A DNA stretch of 42,075 nt from Streptomyces sp. ISL-12 (GTDB taxonomy: Bacteria; Actinomycetota; Actinomycetes; Streptomycetales; Streptomycetaceae), in contig NZ_JAGGOO010000058.1 in NCBI RefSeq assembly GCF_018614415.1, positions 1 through 42,075 of the forward strand, read 5' to 3'. The notes below the pieces were generated by a model, which saw nothing but the letters and a program-made list of their open reading frames with translations, ran no database searches and had not been told where the DNA came from. The translations under genes were made by a program, and so were the position numbers. The number at the start of each line of letters is the position of its first letter. The stretch's first letter is position 1. This document shows, piece after piece, positions 8,826 to 16,790 of the stretch.

Positions 8826-9841
8826 CGGTTCTGCACCTCGTGCACGATGCCGACCCCGGCGGCGGTCAGCGGCACCGCCAGCAGCATCCCCAGGATGCCC
8901 GCGACCGAGGCCCCCGCGGTCAGCGCCAGCAGCACCACGGCCGGATGCATCCGCACGGTACGGCTCTGCACCATCGGCTGGAGCACGTGCCCCTCCAGCA
9001 GCTGCACGGCGACCACCACGCCGAGCGCCCACAGCGCGATGACGAACCCCCGGTCGGCGAGCGCGACGAGCACCGCCACCGCGCCGGAGATGAACGCGCC
9101 GAGGTAGGGAATGTACGCGCCGACGAAGACCAGCGCCCCGAGCCCCAGGGCCCCCGGGACGCGCAGCACCAGCAACCCCACCGTGATGCAGGCCGCGTCG
9201 ATCAGGGCGATGATCGTGGTCCCCCGCATGAACCCCTCGACGGCCCCGAAGGCCCGCCGGGCCATCGCCTCCACCATGTCCCCGCCGCTGTGCGGCACCA
9301 GCGCCCGTACGGTGCCGGCCGCCCGGTCGGAGTCGCGCAGGAAGAAGAAGACCAGCAGCAGCGCCAATACGGCCATGGCGGCGGTCTCCCCGACCACGCT
9401 GACCCCGCTGATCACCCCCGAGGCGGCCGTCCCGCCGAACTTGCCCAGCAGCTCCCGGGCGTTGGAGGCCAGGTCGTCCACCGAGGTGCCGACCGCGCCG
9501 AAGTGCTCGGCGAGATCCCGCGCGGAGGCCTTCAGGGACGCCACGATCTGATCGCCGGTGTCGATGAGCGCGGCGACCACGATGTACACGGCCCCGCCGA
9601 CCACCGCGACCACGGCGACACAGGTGAGCCCCGCGGCCAGCGACCGCTGCACGTGGGCCGCCACCAGCCGCCGGTACAGCGGGCGCAGCAGCGCGGTCCC
9701 GAGCAGCGCGAGCAGCGCGGGGATCACGGCGGTCCGCAGCTCCACGCAGAGCCTGATGCCGAGGTAGCCGACCCCGGCGGCGAGCAGGAGAACGGCACAC
9801 CAGGCGGCGAACCGACGGACCGGGACGGGAAGCAGCTGCAC
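8783..9841 (-). CDS. AI-2E family transporter (permease-like membrane protein)
   Basis: A 352-residue integral membrane protein of the AI-2E/UPF0118 family. It has two N-terminal hydrophobic hairpins (about 12-50 and 70-92), a polar region near residues 95-140 (DQIVASLKASARDLAEHFG), a helix beginning VVGETAAMAVLALLLVFFFLRDS, and the C-terminal family block GALVFVGAYIPYLGAFISG followed by two more membrane segments (LGMLLAVPLTAAGVGIVHE). Substrates of actinobacterial members are unknown, and the autoinducer-2 name should not be taken as function. Its 3' end overlaps the convergent phosphatase gene. It starts 24 nt from a hairpin that ends the upstream pirin transcript. Confidence 0.88.
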   Translation of the reverse strand: MQLLPVPVRRFAAWCAVLLLAAGVGYLGIRLCVELRTAVIPALLALLGTALLRPLYRRLVAAHVQRSLAAGLTCVAVVAVVGGAVYIVVAALIDTGDQIVASLKASARDLAEHFGAVGTSVDDLASNARELLGKFGGTAASGVISGVSVVGETAAMAVLALLLVFFFLRDSDRAAGTVRALVPHSGGDMVEAMARRAFGAVEGFMRGTTIIALIDAACITVGLLVLRVPGALGLGALVFVGAYIPYLGAFISGAVAVLVALADRGFVIALWALGVVVAVQLLEGHVLQPMVQSRTVRMHPAVVLLALTAGASVAGILGMLLAVPLTAAGVGIVHEVQNRYAETGPATGTADS

Positions 9842-9864
9842 TCCCCCAGCCGACCACGCGCGAG

Positions 9865-9891
9865 GTGGGCCGTCCCGTCAGGACGGCCCAC
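9865..9891 (-). terminator. Terminator after the pirin gene
   Basis: An 11-bp perfect stem (9865-9875 with 9881-9891) with a 5-nt loop, 31 nt downstream of the pirin stop. Confidence 0.75.
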
Positions 9892-9921
9892 CCGGGTGAC
9901 GTACCGTCAGCCGACCACGCG

Positions 9922-10899
9922 TCAGGCGTCCGGCCCCGTCTCCGACATCCCGTGCACCGCCGGAACGCTGCCCAGCCGCCCCTTCTGGAAGTCCTCGAAG
10001 GCCTGCTGCAGCTCGTCGCGGGTGTTCATCACGAACGGGCCGTAGTGGACCATGGGCTCCCGGATGGGCCGCCCGCCGAGCAGGACGACCTCCAGGTCGG
10101 GGGTGTTCCCGTCCTGCTTCTCGTCAGCCCGCACGGTGAGCGAGGAACCGGCGCCGAAGACGGCGGCCTGCCCGGTGTGCACCGGCCGGCGCTCGGCGCC
10201 CACGGAGCCGCGCCCGGCGAGGACGTACGCGAGGCCGTTGAAGTCCTCGCGCCAGGGCAGGGTCAGTTCGGCGCCCGGCGCGAGCGTCGCGTGGATCATG
10301 GTGATCGGCGTGAAGGTGGAGCCGGGCCCCTGGTGGCCGTCCAGCTCGCCGGCGATGACCCGGACCAGCGCACCGCCGTCCGGGGAGGCCAGCAGGGCCA
10401 CGCTGCCGCCGCGGATGTCCTGGTACTTCGGGGCCATCATCTTGTCCTTGGCCGGCAGGTTCACCCACAGCTGGAGCCCGTGGAAGAGGCCGCCGGACAT
10501 GACGAGGGACTCCGGCGGCGCCTCGATGTGCAGCAGGCCGCTGCCCGCCGTCATCCACTGGGTGTCGCCGTTGGTGATGGTGCCGCCACCGCCGTGGCTG
10601 TCCTGGTGGTCGAAGATGCCGTCGATGATGTAGGTGACGGTCTCGAAGCCGCGGTGCGGGTGCCAGGGGGTGCCCTTGGGCTCTCCGGGCGCGTACTCCA
10701 CCTCGCCCATCTGGTCCATCATGATGAACGGGTCGAGGTGGCGGTAGTTGATCCCGGCGAACGCGCGGCGCACCGGGAAGCCCTCGCCCTCGAAACCGCT
10801 GGGCGCGGTCGTGACGGTGAGCACGGGGCGCGCCACCGCGTCCGCGGGCGCGGTCACGCGGGGAAGCATGAGCGGGTTCTCGACGGTCACGGCAGGCAT
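9922..10899 (-). CDS. Pirin family protein
   Basis: A 325-residue double-cupin protein. The N-terminal cupin carries the pirin metal-binding block (FIMMDQMGEVEYAPG, then PHRGFETVTYIIDG with DHQDSHGG and the His/Glu-containing GLLHIEAPPE), and GLQLWVNLPAKDKM follows. Pirins bind Fe/Ni; some have quercetinase activity and others modulate enzymes such as pyruvate dehydrogenase, so the role cannot be fixed here. I chose ATG 10899 because AAGGAGG lies 5 nt upstream; the frame extends to 10929 without a better site. An imperfect 16-bp palindrome at 10933-10948 lies in the promoter zone. It is probably monocistronic, flanked by hairpins. Confidence 0.92.
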   Translation of the reverse strand: MPAVTVENPLMLPRVTAPADAVARPVLTVTTAPSGFEGEGFPVRRAFAGINYRHLDPFIMMDQMGEVEYAPGEPKGTPWHPHRGFETVTYIIDGIFDHQDSHGGGGTITNGDTQWMTAGSGLLHIEAPPESLVMSGGLFHGLQLWVNLPAKDKMMAPKYQDIRGGSVALLASPDGGALVRVIAGELDGHQGPGSTFTPITMIHATLAPGAELTLPWREDFNGLAYVLAGRGSVGAERRPVHTGQAAVFGAGSSLTVRADEKQDGNTPDLEVVLLGGRPIREPMVHYGPFVMNTRDELQQAFEDFQKGRLGSVPAVHGMSETGPDA

Positions 10900-10932
10900 G
10901 TCGACCTCCTTGGGCGGCGTGCGTTCCACTTT

Positions 10933-10948
10933 AGTTGAGCGTTGAACT
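10933..10948. promoter_or_regulatory. Imperfect palindrome upstream of pirin (candidate operator)
   Basis: AGTTGAGCGTTGAACT pairs at 6 of 8 half-site positions and lies 34-49 nt before the pirin ATG. Size and position suit a MarR-type dimer operator; no regulator gene is adjacent. Confidence 0.4.
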
Positions 10949-10970
10949 TCTTGCTACCCCAGAACGGCGA

Positions 10971-10998
10971 GAGCCCGGAGGGCATTCCCTCCGGGCTC
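10971..10998 (-). terminator. Terminator after the SseB-domain gene
   Basis: A 12-bp perfect stem (10971-10982 with 10987-10998) and a 4-nt loop, 22 nt past the stop codon at 11020. Confidence 0.78.
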
Positions 10999-11019
10999 CA
11001 CCGGTATACGCGGCCGGTC

Positions 11020-11484
11020 TCAGCCGTACATCCGCCGCATCGCGAAATCGACCATCTGTTCGACGGCCTTGGCGTCGAAGACCATCCGGTGCTCCCCCTC
11101 CATGTCGAGGACGAACCCGTACCCGGTCGGCAGCAGGTCGAGCACCTCGGCACCGGTGATCACGAAGTACTTGGACTCCTTGCCCGCGTACCGGCGCAGC
11201 TCCTTGAGCGTGGTGAACATGGGGATCACCGGCTGCTGGGTGTTGTGCAGGGCGAGGAAGCCGGGGTTGTCGCCGCGCGGGCAGTAGACCTTCGAGGTCG
11301 CGAAGACCTGCTGGAAGTCCTCGGCGGCCAGCTGTCCGGTGGTGAAGGCCCGCACCGCGTCCGCGAGCGAGGGCGGGGACGGCTCGGGGTACAGCGGCGG
11401 CTGCTGCCCGTATCCGCCGGACATCGGCTGCTGCGGCGGGGCGTACTGCTGCTGCGGGCCCGCGGTCTGGTCGTAGCCGTACAT
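11020..11484 (-). CDS. SseB N-terminal domain protein
   Basis: A 154-residue protein. Residues 1-38 are Gln/Pro/Tyr/Gly-rich (QQQYAPPQQPM) and the rest matches the SseB N-terminal domain: LADAVRAFTTGQLAAEDFQQVF, VYCPRGDNPGFLALHN, VIPMFTTLKELRRYAGKE and DLLPTGYGFVLDMEGEHRMVFD. Streptomyces genomes carry several such proteins of unknown function; some lie near type VII secretion genes, but none is seen here. A TAGGCT -10 box ends 7 nt before the ATG and no ribosome site is visible, so the mRNA is probably leaderless. Confidence 0.82.
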   Translation of the reverse strand: MYGYDQTAGPQQQYAPPQQPMSGGYGQQPPLYPEPSPPSLADAVRAFTTGQLAAEDFQQVFATSKVYCPRGDNPGFLALHNTQQPVIPMFTTLKELRRYAGKESKYFVITGAEVLDLLPTGYGFVLDMEGEHRMVFDAKAVEQMVDFAMRRMYG

Positions 11485-11491
11485 GACCCAA

Positions 11492-11497
11492 AGCCTA
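11492..11497 (-). promoter_or_regulatory. -10 box, leaderless start of SseB-domain gene
   Basis: TAGGCT on the minus strand, 7 nt before ATG 11484. Confidence 0.4.
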
Positions 11498-11540
11498 GCG
11501 AGTGAAGGGTCACAGATGGAGCGGTCGGGGTTGCGACTTA

Positions 11541-11589
11541 TTACCGACGGGTAGCATCATCGTAGCTACCAGCCGGTACGTGGCTGGTA
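11541..11589 (+). promoter_or_regulatory. Promoter region of acyl-CoA dehydrogenase: palindrome, -10 box and leader inverted repeat
   Basis: TTACCGACGGGTAG (11541-11554) is a near-perfect palindrome that runs into a TAGCAT -10 box (11552-11557). Next, an 8-bp perfect inverted repeat (11567-11574 with 11582-11589, 7-nt loop) lies in the leader, and GGTACGTGG occurs twice (11575-11583, 11586-11594). The palindrome on the -10 box suggests a TetR-type operator. Confidence 0.5.
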
Positions 11590-11644
11590 CGTGGAACAGG
11601 CGCGAGGAGTCAGTGCCTCGCCGATCTCGCAACGGAGCTCAGTC

Positions 11645-13471
11645 ATGGGGCACTACAAACCGAATCTCCGCGACATCGAGTTCAACCTCTTCGAAGTGCT
11701 GGGACGCGACGAGGTGTACGGCACCGGTCCGTTCGGGGAGATGGACGTCGACACCGCCAAGAGCGTCCTGGAGGAGCTGACCCGCCTCTCCGAGAACGAG
11801 CTGGCCGCCTCCTTCGAGGACGCCGACCGCAACCCGCCGGTCTTCGACCCCGAGACGAACACCGCCCCCGTCCCGGCGTCCTTCAAGAAGAGCTACCAGG
11901 CCTTCATGGACTCCGAGTACTGGCGCCTCGGCCTGCCCGAGGAGATCGGCGGCACCACCTCCCCGCGCTCCCTGATCTGGGCGTACGCGGAGCTGGTCCT
12001 GGGCGCCAACCCGGCCGTGTGGATGTACTCCTCCGGCCCGGCCTTCGCGGGCATCCTCTTCGACGAGGGCAACGAGGTCCAGAAGCAGATCGCGAAGATC
12101 GCGGTCGAGCGGCAGTGGGGCTCGACCATGGTGCTCACCGAGCCGGACGCGGGCTCGGACGTCGGCGCCGGCCGCACCAAGGCGGTCCAGCAGGAGGACG
12201 GCTCCTGGCACATCGAGGGCGTCAAGCGGTTCATCACGTCCGGCGAGCACGACATGTCGGAGAACATCCTCCACTACGTGCTGGCCCGCCCCGAGGGCGC
12301 CGGCCCCGGCACCAAGGGCCTGTCCCTCTTCCTCGTGCCGAAGTACGAGTTCGACGTCGAGACCGGCGAGCTGGGCGCGCGCAACGGCGTCTACGCCACC
12401 AACGTCGAGCACAAGATGGGCCTGAAGGCCTCCAATACCTGCGAGATGACCTTCGGCGACCGCCACCCCGCCAAGGGCTGGCTGATCGGCGACAAGCACG
12501 ACGGCATCCGCCAGATGTTCCGCATCATCGAGTTCGCCCGCATGATGGTCGGCACGAAGGCCATCTCCACCCTGTCGACGGGCTACCTCAACGCGCTGGA
12601 GTACGCCAAGGAGCGCGTCCAGGGCCCCGACCTGGCCAACTTCATGGACAAGACCGCGCCCAAGGTCACCATCACCCATCACCCCGACGTCCGCCGCTCG
12701 CTGATGACGCAGAAGGCGTACGCCGAGGGCATGCGCGCCCTGGTGATGTACACCGCGGCCGTGCAGGACACCATCCAGGTCAAGGAGGCGAACGGCGAGG
12801 ACTCCGCCGCCGACCACGCCCTCAACGACCTGCTGCTGCCGATCGTCAAGGGCTACGGCTCGGAGAAGGCGTACGAGCAGCTCGCCCAGTCGCTCCAGAC
12901 CTTCGGCGGCTCCGGGTTCCTCCAGGAGTACCCGGTCGAGCAGTACATCCGCGACGCCAAGATCGACACCCTGTACGAGGGCACCACGGCGATCCAGGGG
13001 CAGGACTACTTCTTCCGGAAGATCGTCCGCAACCAGGGCGCCGCGCTGAACTCGCTCGCCGAGGACATCAAGAAGTTCCTCGCCCTCGGCACCGGCGGCG
13101 ACGAACTGGCGGGCGCCCGCGAGCACCTCGCCAAGGCCGCCGTCGAACTGGAGGCGATCGTCGGCCAGATGCTCACCGACCTCGCCGCCACCGAGCAGGA
13201 CGTCAAGAACATCTACAAGGTCGGGCTCAACACCACCCGCCTGCTGATGGCCTCCGGTGACGTGATCGTCGGCTACCTGCTGCTCAAGGGCGCCGCGGTC
13301 GCCGCCGAGAAGCTGCCGGCCGCGTCCGCGAAGGACAAGGCGTTCTACACCGGCAAGATCGCCGCGGCGAAGTTCTTCGCGGCGAACGTCCTGCCCGGCG
13401 TCACCCTGGCCCGCAAGGTCGCCCAGGGCGTCGAGCTGGACCTGATGGAGCTGGACGAGGCCGCGTTCTAG
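11645..13471 (+). CDS. Acyl-CoA dehydrogenase (long, FadE-type)
   Basis: A 608-residue flavoprotein catalysing the first, FAD-dependent step of fatty-acid beta-oxidation (acyl-CoA to trans-2-enoyl-CoA). It shows the N-terminal helical domain, TMVLTEPDAGSDVGAGRTKA and GVKRFITSGEHD of the beta domain, and the catalytic-base block YEGTTAIQGQD with Glu at residue 445. The extra ~150 C-terminal residues mark the long family resembling FadE5 and the DmdC-like group. I chose ATG 11645 (MGHYKPNLRD) because of the family N-terminus and GGAG 8-10 nt upstream. A strong hairpin follows. Chain-length preference cannot be read from the sequence. Confidence 0.93.
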   Translation: MGHYKPNLRDIEFNLFEVLGRDEVYGTGPFGEMDVDTAKSVLEELTRLSENELAASFEDADRNPPVFDPETNTAPVPASFKKSYQAFMDSEYWRLGLPEEIGGTTSPRSLIWAYAELVLGANPAVWMYSSGPAFAGILFDEGNEVQKQIAKIAVERQWGSTMVLTEPDAGSDVGAGRTKAVQQEDGSWHIEGVKRFITSGEHDMSENILHYVLARPEGAGPGTKGLSLFLVPKYEFDVETGELGARNGVYATNVEHKMGLKASNTCEMTFGDRHPAKGWLIGDKHDGIRQMFRIIEFARMMVGTKAISTLSTGYLNALEYAKERVQGPDLANFMDKTAPKVTITHHPDVRRSLMTQKAYAEGMRALVMYTAAVQDTIQVKEANGEDSAADHALNDLLLPIVKGYGSEKAYEQLAQSLQTFGGSGFLQEYPVEQYIRDAKIDTLYEGTTAIQGQDYFFRKIVRNQGAALNSLAEDIKKFLALGTGGDELAGAREHLAKAAVELEAIVGQMLTDLAATEQDVKNIYKVGLNTTRLLMASGDVIVGYLLLKGAAVAAEKLPAASAKDKAFYTGKIAAAKFFAANVLPGVTLARKVAQGVELDLMELDEAAF

Positions 13472-13480
13472 GCACCGTGC

Positions 13481-13524
13481 CGAGGGCCCGCTCCCGGTGG
13501 ACGACGACCGGGAGCGGGCCCTCG
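13481..13524 (+). terminator. Terminator after acyl-CoA dehydrogenase
   Basis: An 18-bp perfect stem (13481-13498 with 13507-13524) and an 8-nt loop, 10 nt after the stop codon. Confidence 0.88.
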
Positions 13525-13552
13525 CCCGTCGTGCGGGTGAACGCCCCGTCGT

Positions 13553-13558
13553 TAAGGT
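13553..13558 (+). promoter_or_regulatory. -10 box, leaderless start of M18 aminopeptidase
   Basis: TAAGGT ends 6 nt before ATG 13565, immediately after the preceding terminator. Confidence 0.45.
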
Positions 13559-13564
13559 GGCCCC

Positions 13565-14863
13565 ATGAGCGAACCCCCCCGCTTCGACCGCGGCCACACC
13601 GATGACCTGATGTCCTTCCTCGCGGCGTCCCCGACGCCGTACCACGCCGTGGCGAACGCCGCCCAGCGACTGGAGAAGGCGGGCTTCAGGCAGGTCGCGG
13701 AGACGGACGCCTGGGACGCCACGAGCGGCGGCAAGTACGTCCTGCGCGGCGGCGCGATCATCGCCTGGTACGTCCCCGAGGGCGCCGATCCGCACACCCC
13801 CTTCCGCGTCGTCGGCGCCCACACCGACTCGCCCAACCTGCGCGTCAAGCCGCGTCCCGACACCGGGGCGCACGGCTGGCGCCAGGTCGCCGTGGAGATC
13901 TACGGCGGCCCGCTGCTGAACTCCTGGCTCGACCGCGACCTGGGCCTGGCCGGCCGCCTCACCCTGCGCGACGGCTCGGCCCGCCTCGTCAACGTCGACC
14001 GGCCCCTGCTGCGCGTCCCGCAGCTCGCCATCCACCTGGACCGCAACGTCACCGCCGACGGCCTCAAGCTCGACAAGCAGCGCCACCTCCAGCCCGTCTG
14101 GGGCCTGGCCGGCACCGTCGGCGACGGCGACCTGATCGCCTTCCTGGAGCAGGAGGCGGGTCTCGACGCCGGTTCGGTCACCGGCTGGGACCTGATGACG
14201 CACTCCGTGGAGGCCCCGGCGTACCTGGGCCGCGACCGGGAGCTGGTCGCCGGACCGCGCATGGACAACCTGCTCTCCGTGCACGCGGGGGTGGCCGCGC
14301 TGGCCGCCGCAGCGACCGACGCGGCCGGACTGTCGTACATCCCGGTCCTCGCCGCCTTCGACCACGAGGAGACCGGCTCGCAGTCGGACACCGGTGCGGA
14401 CGGGCCGCTGCTCGGCACCGTGCTGGAACGCTCGGTGCTGGCGCGCGGCGGTACGTTCGAGGACCGGGCCCGTGCCTTCGCCGGCACCGTCTGTCTGTCC
14501 TCCGACACCGGCCACGCCGTCCACCCCAACTACGCGGAGCGGCACGACCCGACGCACCACCCGCGCGTCAACGGCGGCCCGATCCTCAAGGTCAACGTCA
14601 ACAACCGGTACGCGACGGACGGTTCGGGCCGCGCGGTGTTCGCCGCCGCCTGCGAGAAGGCGGGCGTCCCCTTCCAGTCGTTCGTCTCCAACAACTCCAT
14701 GCCGTGCGGCACGACGATCGGCCCGATCACCGCCGCCCGGCACGGCATCCGGACCGTCGACATCGGCACCGCCATCCTGTCGATGCACAGCGCCCGCGAG
14801 CTGTGCGGCGCCGACGACCCGCGGTTGCTGGCGAACGCGCTGGTGGCGTTCCTCCGGTCGTAG
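13565..14863 (+). CDS. M18 family aminopeptidase
   Basis: A 432-residue cytosolic metallo-aminopeptidase of the M18 (aspartyl aminopeptidase / ApeB) family, which removes N-terminal, often acidic, residues from peptides with two metal ions. Visible features: SPTPYHAV near the N-terminus, the metal-binding GAHTDSPNLR (His near residue 86), LLNSWLDRDLGLAGR, FDHEETGSQSDTGA with the catalytic Glu pair, LSSDTGHAVHPNY, and the C-terminal GTTIGPITAARHGIRTVDIGTAILSMHS carrying the last metal ligand. Length and motifs are complete. It is probably transcribed alone. Confidence 0.93.
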   Translation: MSEPPRFDRGHTDDLMSFLAASPTPYHAVANAAQRLEKAGFRQVAETDAWDATSGGKYVLRGGAIIAWYVPEGADPHTPFRVVGAHTDSPNLRVKPRPDTGAHGWRQVAVEIYGGPLLNSWLDRDLGLAGRLTLRDGSARLVNVDRPLLRVPQLAIHLDRNVTADGLKLDKQRHLQPVWGLAGTVGDGDLIAFLEQEAGLDAGSVTGWDLMTHSVEAPAYLGRDRELVAGPRMDNLLSVHAGVAALAAAATDAAGLSYIPVLAAFDHEETGSQSDTGADGPLLGTVLERSVLARGGTFEDRARAFAGTVCLSSDTGHAVHPNYAERHDPTHHPRVNGGPILKVNVNNRYATDGSGRAVFAAACEKAGVPFQSFVSNNSMPCGTTIGPITAARHGIRTVDIGTAILSMHSARELCGADDPRLLANALVAFLRS

Positions 14864-14870
14864 AACGGCC

Positions 14871-14889
14871 CGACACCGCATGGGTGTTG
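14871..14889 (+). terminator. Weak hairpin after the aminopeptidase
   Basis: A 7-bp stem including one G-T pair (14871-14877 with 14883-14889) and a 5-nt loop, 8 nt after the stop codon. Much weaker than the other hairpins. Confidence 0.4.
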
Positions 14890-14965
14890 CCTCCCGGGGT
14901 AACCGAACGGAACCGGATCGACCGGAAAGACCGGAACCGACCGGATCTACAGGGAGGCGACAGTC

Positions 14966-15211
14966 ATGGGCCTCGGCGGGTGCATCATCCTCATCGCCGT
15001 GGGAGCCATCCTCACGTTCGCGACCGACTGGGACATGCAGGGTGTCAATCTCGACCTGGTCGGCGTCATCTTCATGATCGTCGGCCTGATCGGTGTCGCG
15101 ACCTTCAGCAGCATCGCCCGCAGGCGGCGCGTCGTGATGCCCCCGACGACCCCGGTCGTCGAGGAACGGCCCCACTCGCGCGACGGCTACAACAACGGTT
15201 ACGGCGCCTGA
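14966..15211 (+). CDS. Small DUF6458-like membrane protein
   Basis: An 81-residue protein with two hydrophobic segments (about residues 4-20 and 29-48, the second VGVIFMIVGLIGVATF) joined by a short DWDMQGVNLDLV loop. A basic RRRR stretch and a polar C-terminus follow (RPHSRDGYNNGYGA). This matches the small actinobacterial DUF6458 family of unknown function. AGGGAGG lies 8 nt before ATG 14966. The upstream 60 nt contain five loosely spaced ACCGGA-like hexamers (14910-14947). Confidence 0.78.
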   Translation: MGLGGCIILIAVGAILTFATDWDMQGVNLDLVGVIFMIVGLIGVATFSSIARRRRVVMPPTTPVVEERPHSRDGYNNGYGA

Positions 15212-15226
15212 CCGCCCCGGCGTGAC

Positions 15227-15706
15227 TCAGGCGTCCGGCCCCGCCGGCGCGCGCTCCGACAGCGCGGGTTCCATCAGCGCGGGTTCCATCAGCGCGGGTT
15301 CCATCAGCGCGGGTTCCGTCAGCGCGTGTCCCGTCGTCGCGTCCACGTGGTCCGGCACCTCGTCGTGGCGGTCGCCGACGGTGGAGGTGCCGGTGGGCTC
15401 CAGCACCAGGATCCGCGTGGGGACGGGGGCGTACGGCTTGTGTTCCGTGCCGCGCGGGACCGTGAAGACCGAGCCCGTGGGCAGCACGACCACGCGTTCG
15501 CCGGCCGGCTCGCGCAGGGCGATGCGCAGCTCGCCGTCGAGCACGAGGAAGAACTCGTCGGTGTGGTCGTGGACGTGCCACAGGTGCTCGCCCTCGACCT
15601 TGGCGACCCGGACGTCGTAGTCGTTGACGGTGGTGACGATGCGAGGGCTCCACTGCTCCGTGAAGGAGGCGAGGGCGGTGGCGAGGGAGACGGGTTCCTT
15701 GGTCAT
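15227..15706 (-). CDS. Cupin domain protein with repeat tail
   Basis: A 159-residue protein. Residues ~25-110 form a single cupin with metal ligands in HVHDHTDEFFLVLDGE and PRGTEHKP, so a small-molecule-binding or dioxygenase/isomerase-like fold. The last ~30 residues are a low-complexity tail in which the pentapeptide EPALM recurs; it is encoded by a 15-bp tandem repeat (15261-15325). The gene is divergent from the DJ-1/AraC regulator with 52 nt between the starts, and two of the three shared WCGTGCGG motifs lie in that gap. It may therefore be the regulator's target. The substrate is unknown. Confidence 0.8.
   Translation of the reverse strand: MTKEPVSLATALASFTEQWSPRIVTTVNDYDVRVAKVEGEHLWHVHDHTDEFFLVLDGELRIALREPAGERVVVLPTGSVFTVPRGTEHKPYAPVPTRILVLEPTGTSTVGDRHDEVPDHVDATTGHALTEPALMEPALMEPALMEPALSERAPAGPDA
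15261..15325. repeat. 15-bp tandem repeat, about 4.3 copies
   Basis: Unit AGCGCGGGTTCCATC begins at 15261, 15276, 15291 and 15306 (the fourth has one change), then a partial copy. It lies in frame in the C-terminal codons of the cupin gene. Confidence 0.95.
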
Positions 15707-15712
15707 GGGGCC

Positions 15713-15770
15713 ATCGTGCGGGCTGCCGTACGGGCCGCACGAGTGCTAGGAATCGCACATGCCGCACGAT
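15713..15770. promoter_or_regulatory. Three copies of WCGTGCGG in the divergent cupin/AraC promoter
   Basis: ATCGTGCGG occurs at 15713-15721 (+), and CCGCACGA, its inverse, at 15735-15742 and 15762-15769. The first overlaps the putative cupin -10 region; the third overlaps the first codons of the regulator. This arrangement suits binding by the AraC-type regulator. Confidence 0.5.
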
Positions 15771-16790
15771 TCCTCTCAGCCGTCTCCGCCTGTTCGGCCC
15801 TCCCGGCCCTCCCGGCCGCACCGGGTCGCCGTGGTCGTCGACGAGGGCACCAACCCGTTCGAGGTCGGCTGCGCCACCGAACTGTTCGGCCTGCCCCGGC
15901 CCGAGCTCGGGCTGCCGGGCCCGTTGTACGAGACGACACTGTGCGGACCCACGCCCACTGTCCGGATGAACCACGGGTTCTTCGGCATCGCCGGCCTGCC
16001 CGGCCTGGACGTCGTGGACACGGCGGACACGCTCGTCGTCCCCGGCCGGCCCGACAACGTGGTGCCGCGCGGCCCGGAGGTCCTGGACGCCATCCGGCGC
16101 GCGCACGCCCGGGGCGCCCGCGTCGTCAGCCTGTGCACCGGCAGCTTCGCGCTCGCCGAGGCCGGACTGCTCGACGGACGGCGGGCCGCGACCCACTGGA
16201 TGTGGGCCGACTCCTTCCGCCGGCTGCACCCGCGCGTGCTGCTGGAACCGGACGTGCTGTTCGTGGACGAGGGGGACGTGCTCACCGCGGCGGGCAGCGC
16301 GGCCGCGCTCGACCTGGGTCTCCACCTCTGGCGCCGCGACCACGGCGCCGAGATCGCCAACGCCGTGTCCCGGCGGCTGGTGTTCGCCGCCCACCGGGAC
16401 GGCGGACAGCGGCAGTTCGTGGAGCGGCCGGTGCCCGACGTGCCGGACGCCTCGCTGGCACCCCTGCTGGCCTGGGCGCAGGAACGCCTGGGGGAGCCGC
16501 TGACGGTGGCGGACCTGGCCGCCCGCGCGGCGGTCTCGCCGGCCACCCTGCACCGGCGGTTCCGGGCGCAGCTGGGCACGACGCCGCTGGCCTGGCTCAC
16601 GGCGGAACGCGTGATCCTCGCGCGGCGGCTGATCGAACGCGGCGAGGAGCGGCTGGACGTCGTGGCCGCCCGCGCCGGACTGGGGAGCGCCGCGAACCTG
16701 CGGGCGCGGCTGCGCCGGGAGACCGGACTCAGCCCCTCGGCCTACCGCCGACGTTTCGGACCGGCCACCGGGGAAGCGATCCCCGTATGA
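15759..16790 (+). CDS. DJ-1/PfpI-AraC family transcriptional regulator (FtrA-type)
   Basis: A 343-residue regulator. Residues ~20-185 are a class I glutamine-amidotransferase-like (DJ-1/PfpI) sensor domain starting VAVVVDEGTNPFEVG, with the nucleophile elbow SLCTGSFALAEAGLLDG and ATHWMWAD. Residues ~245-335 hold the double AraC helix-turn-helix (LTVADLAARAAVSPATLHRRF and LDVVAARAGLGSAANLRARL, ending ETGLSPSAYRRRF). Such regulators usually activate a neighbouring catabolic or stress gene after sensing a small molecule. TAGGA lies 7 nt before ATG 15759. Its TGA overlaps the ATG of the LURP-one-like gene (ATGA), so the two are translated together. Confidence 0.92.
   Translation: MPHDSSQPSPPVRPSRPSRPHRVAVVVDEGTNPFEVGCATELFGLPRPELGLPGPLYETTLCGPTPTVRMNHGFFGIAGLPGLDVVDTADTLVVPGRPDNVVPRGPEVLDAIRRAHARGARVVSLCTGSFALAEAGLLDGRRAATHWMWADSFRRLHPRVLLEPDVLFVDEGDVLTAAGSAAALDLGLHLWRRDHGAEIANAVSRRLVFAAHRDGGQRQFVERPVPDVPDASLAPLLAWAQERLGEPLTVADLAARAAVSPATLHRRFRAQLGTTPLAWLTAERVILARRLIERGEERLDVVAARAGLGSAANLRARLRRETGLSPSAYRRRFGPATGEAIPV

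Noticed and set aside
11639..15175. A 1178-codon minus-strand frame
   Set aside because: Antisense to the acyl-CoA dehydrogenase and M18 aminopeptidase genes, both complete; composition is that of a shadow.
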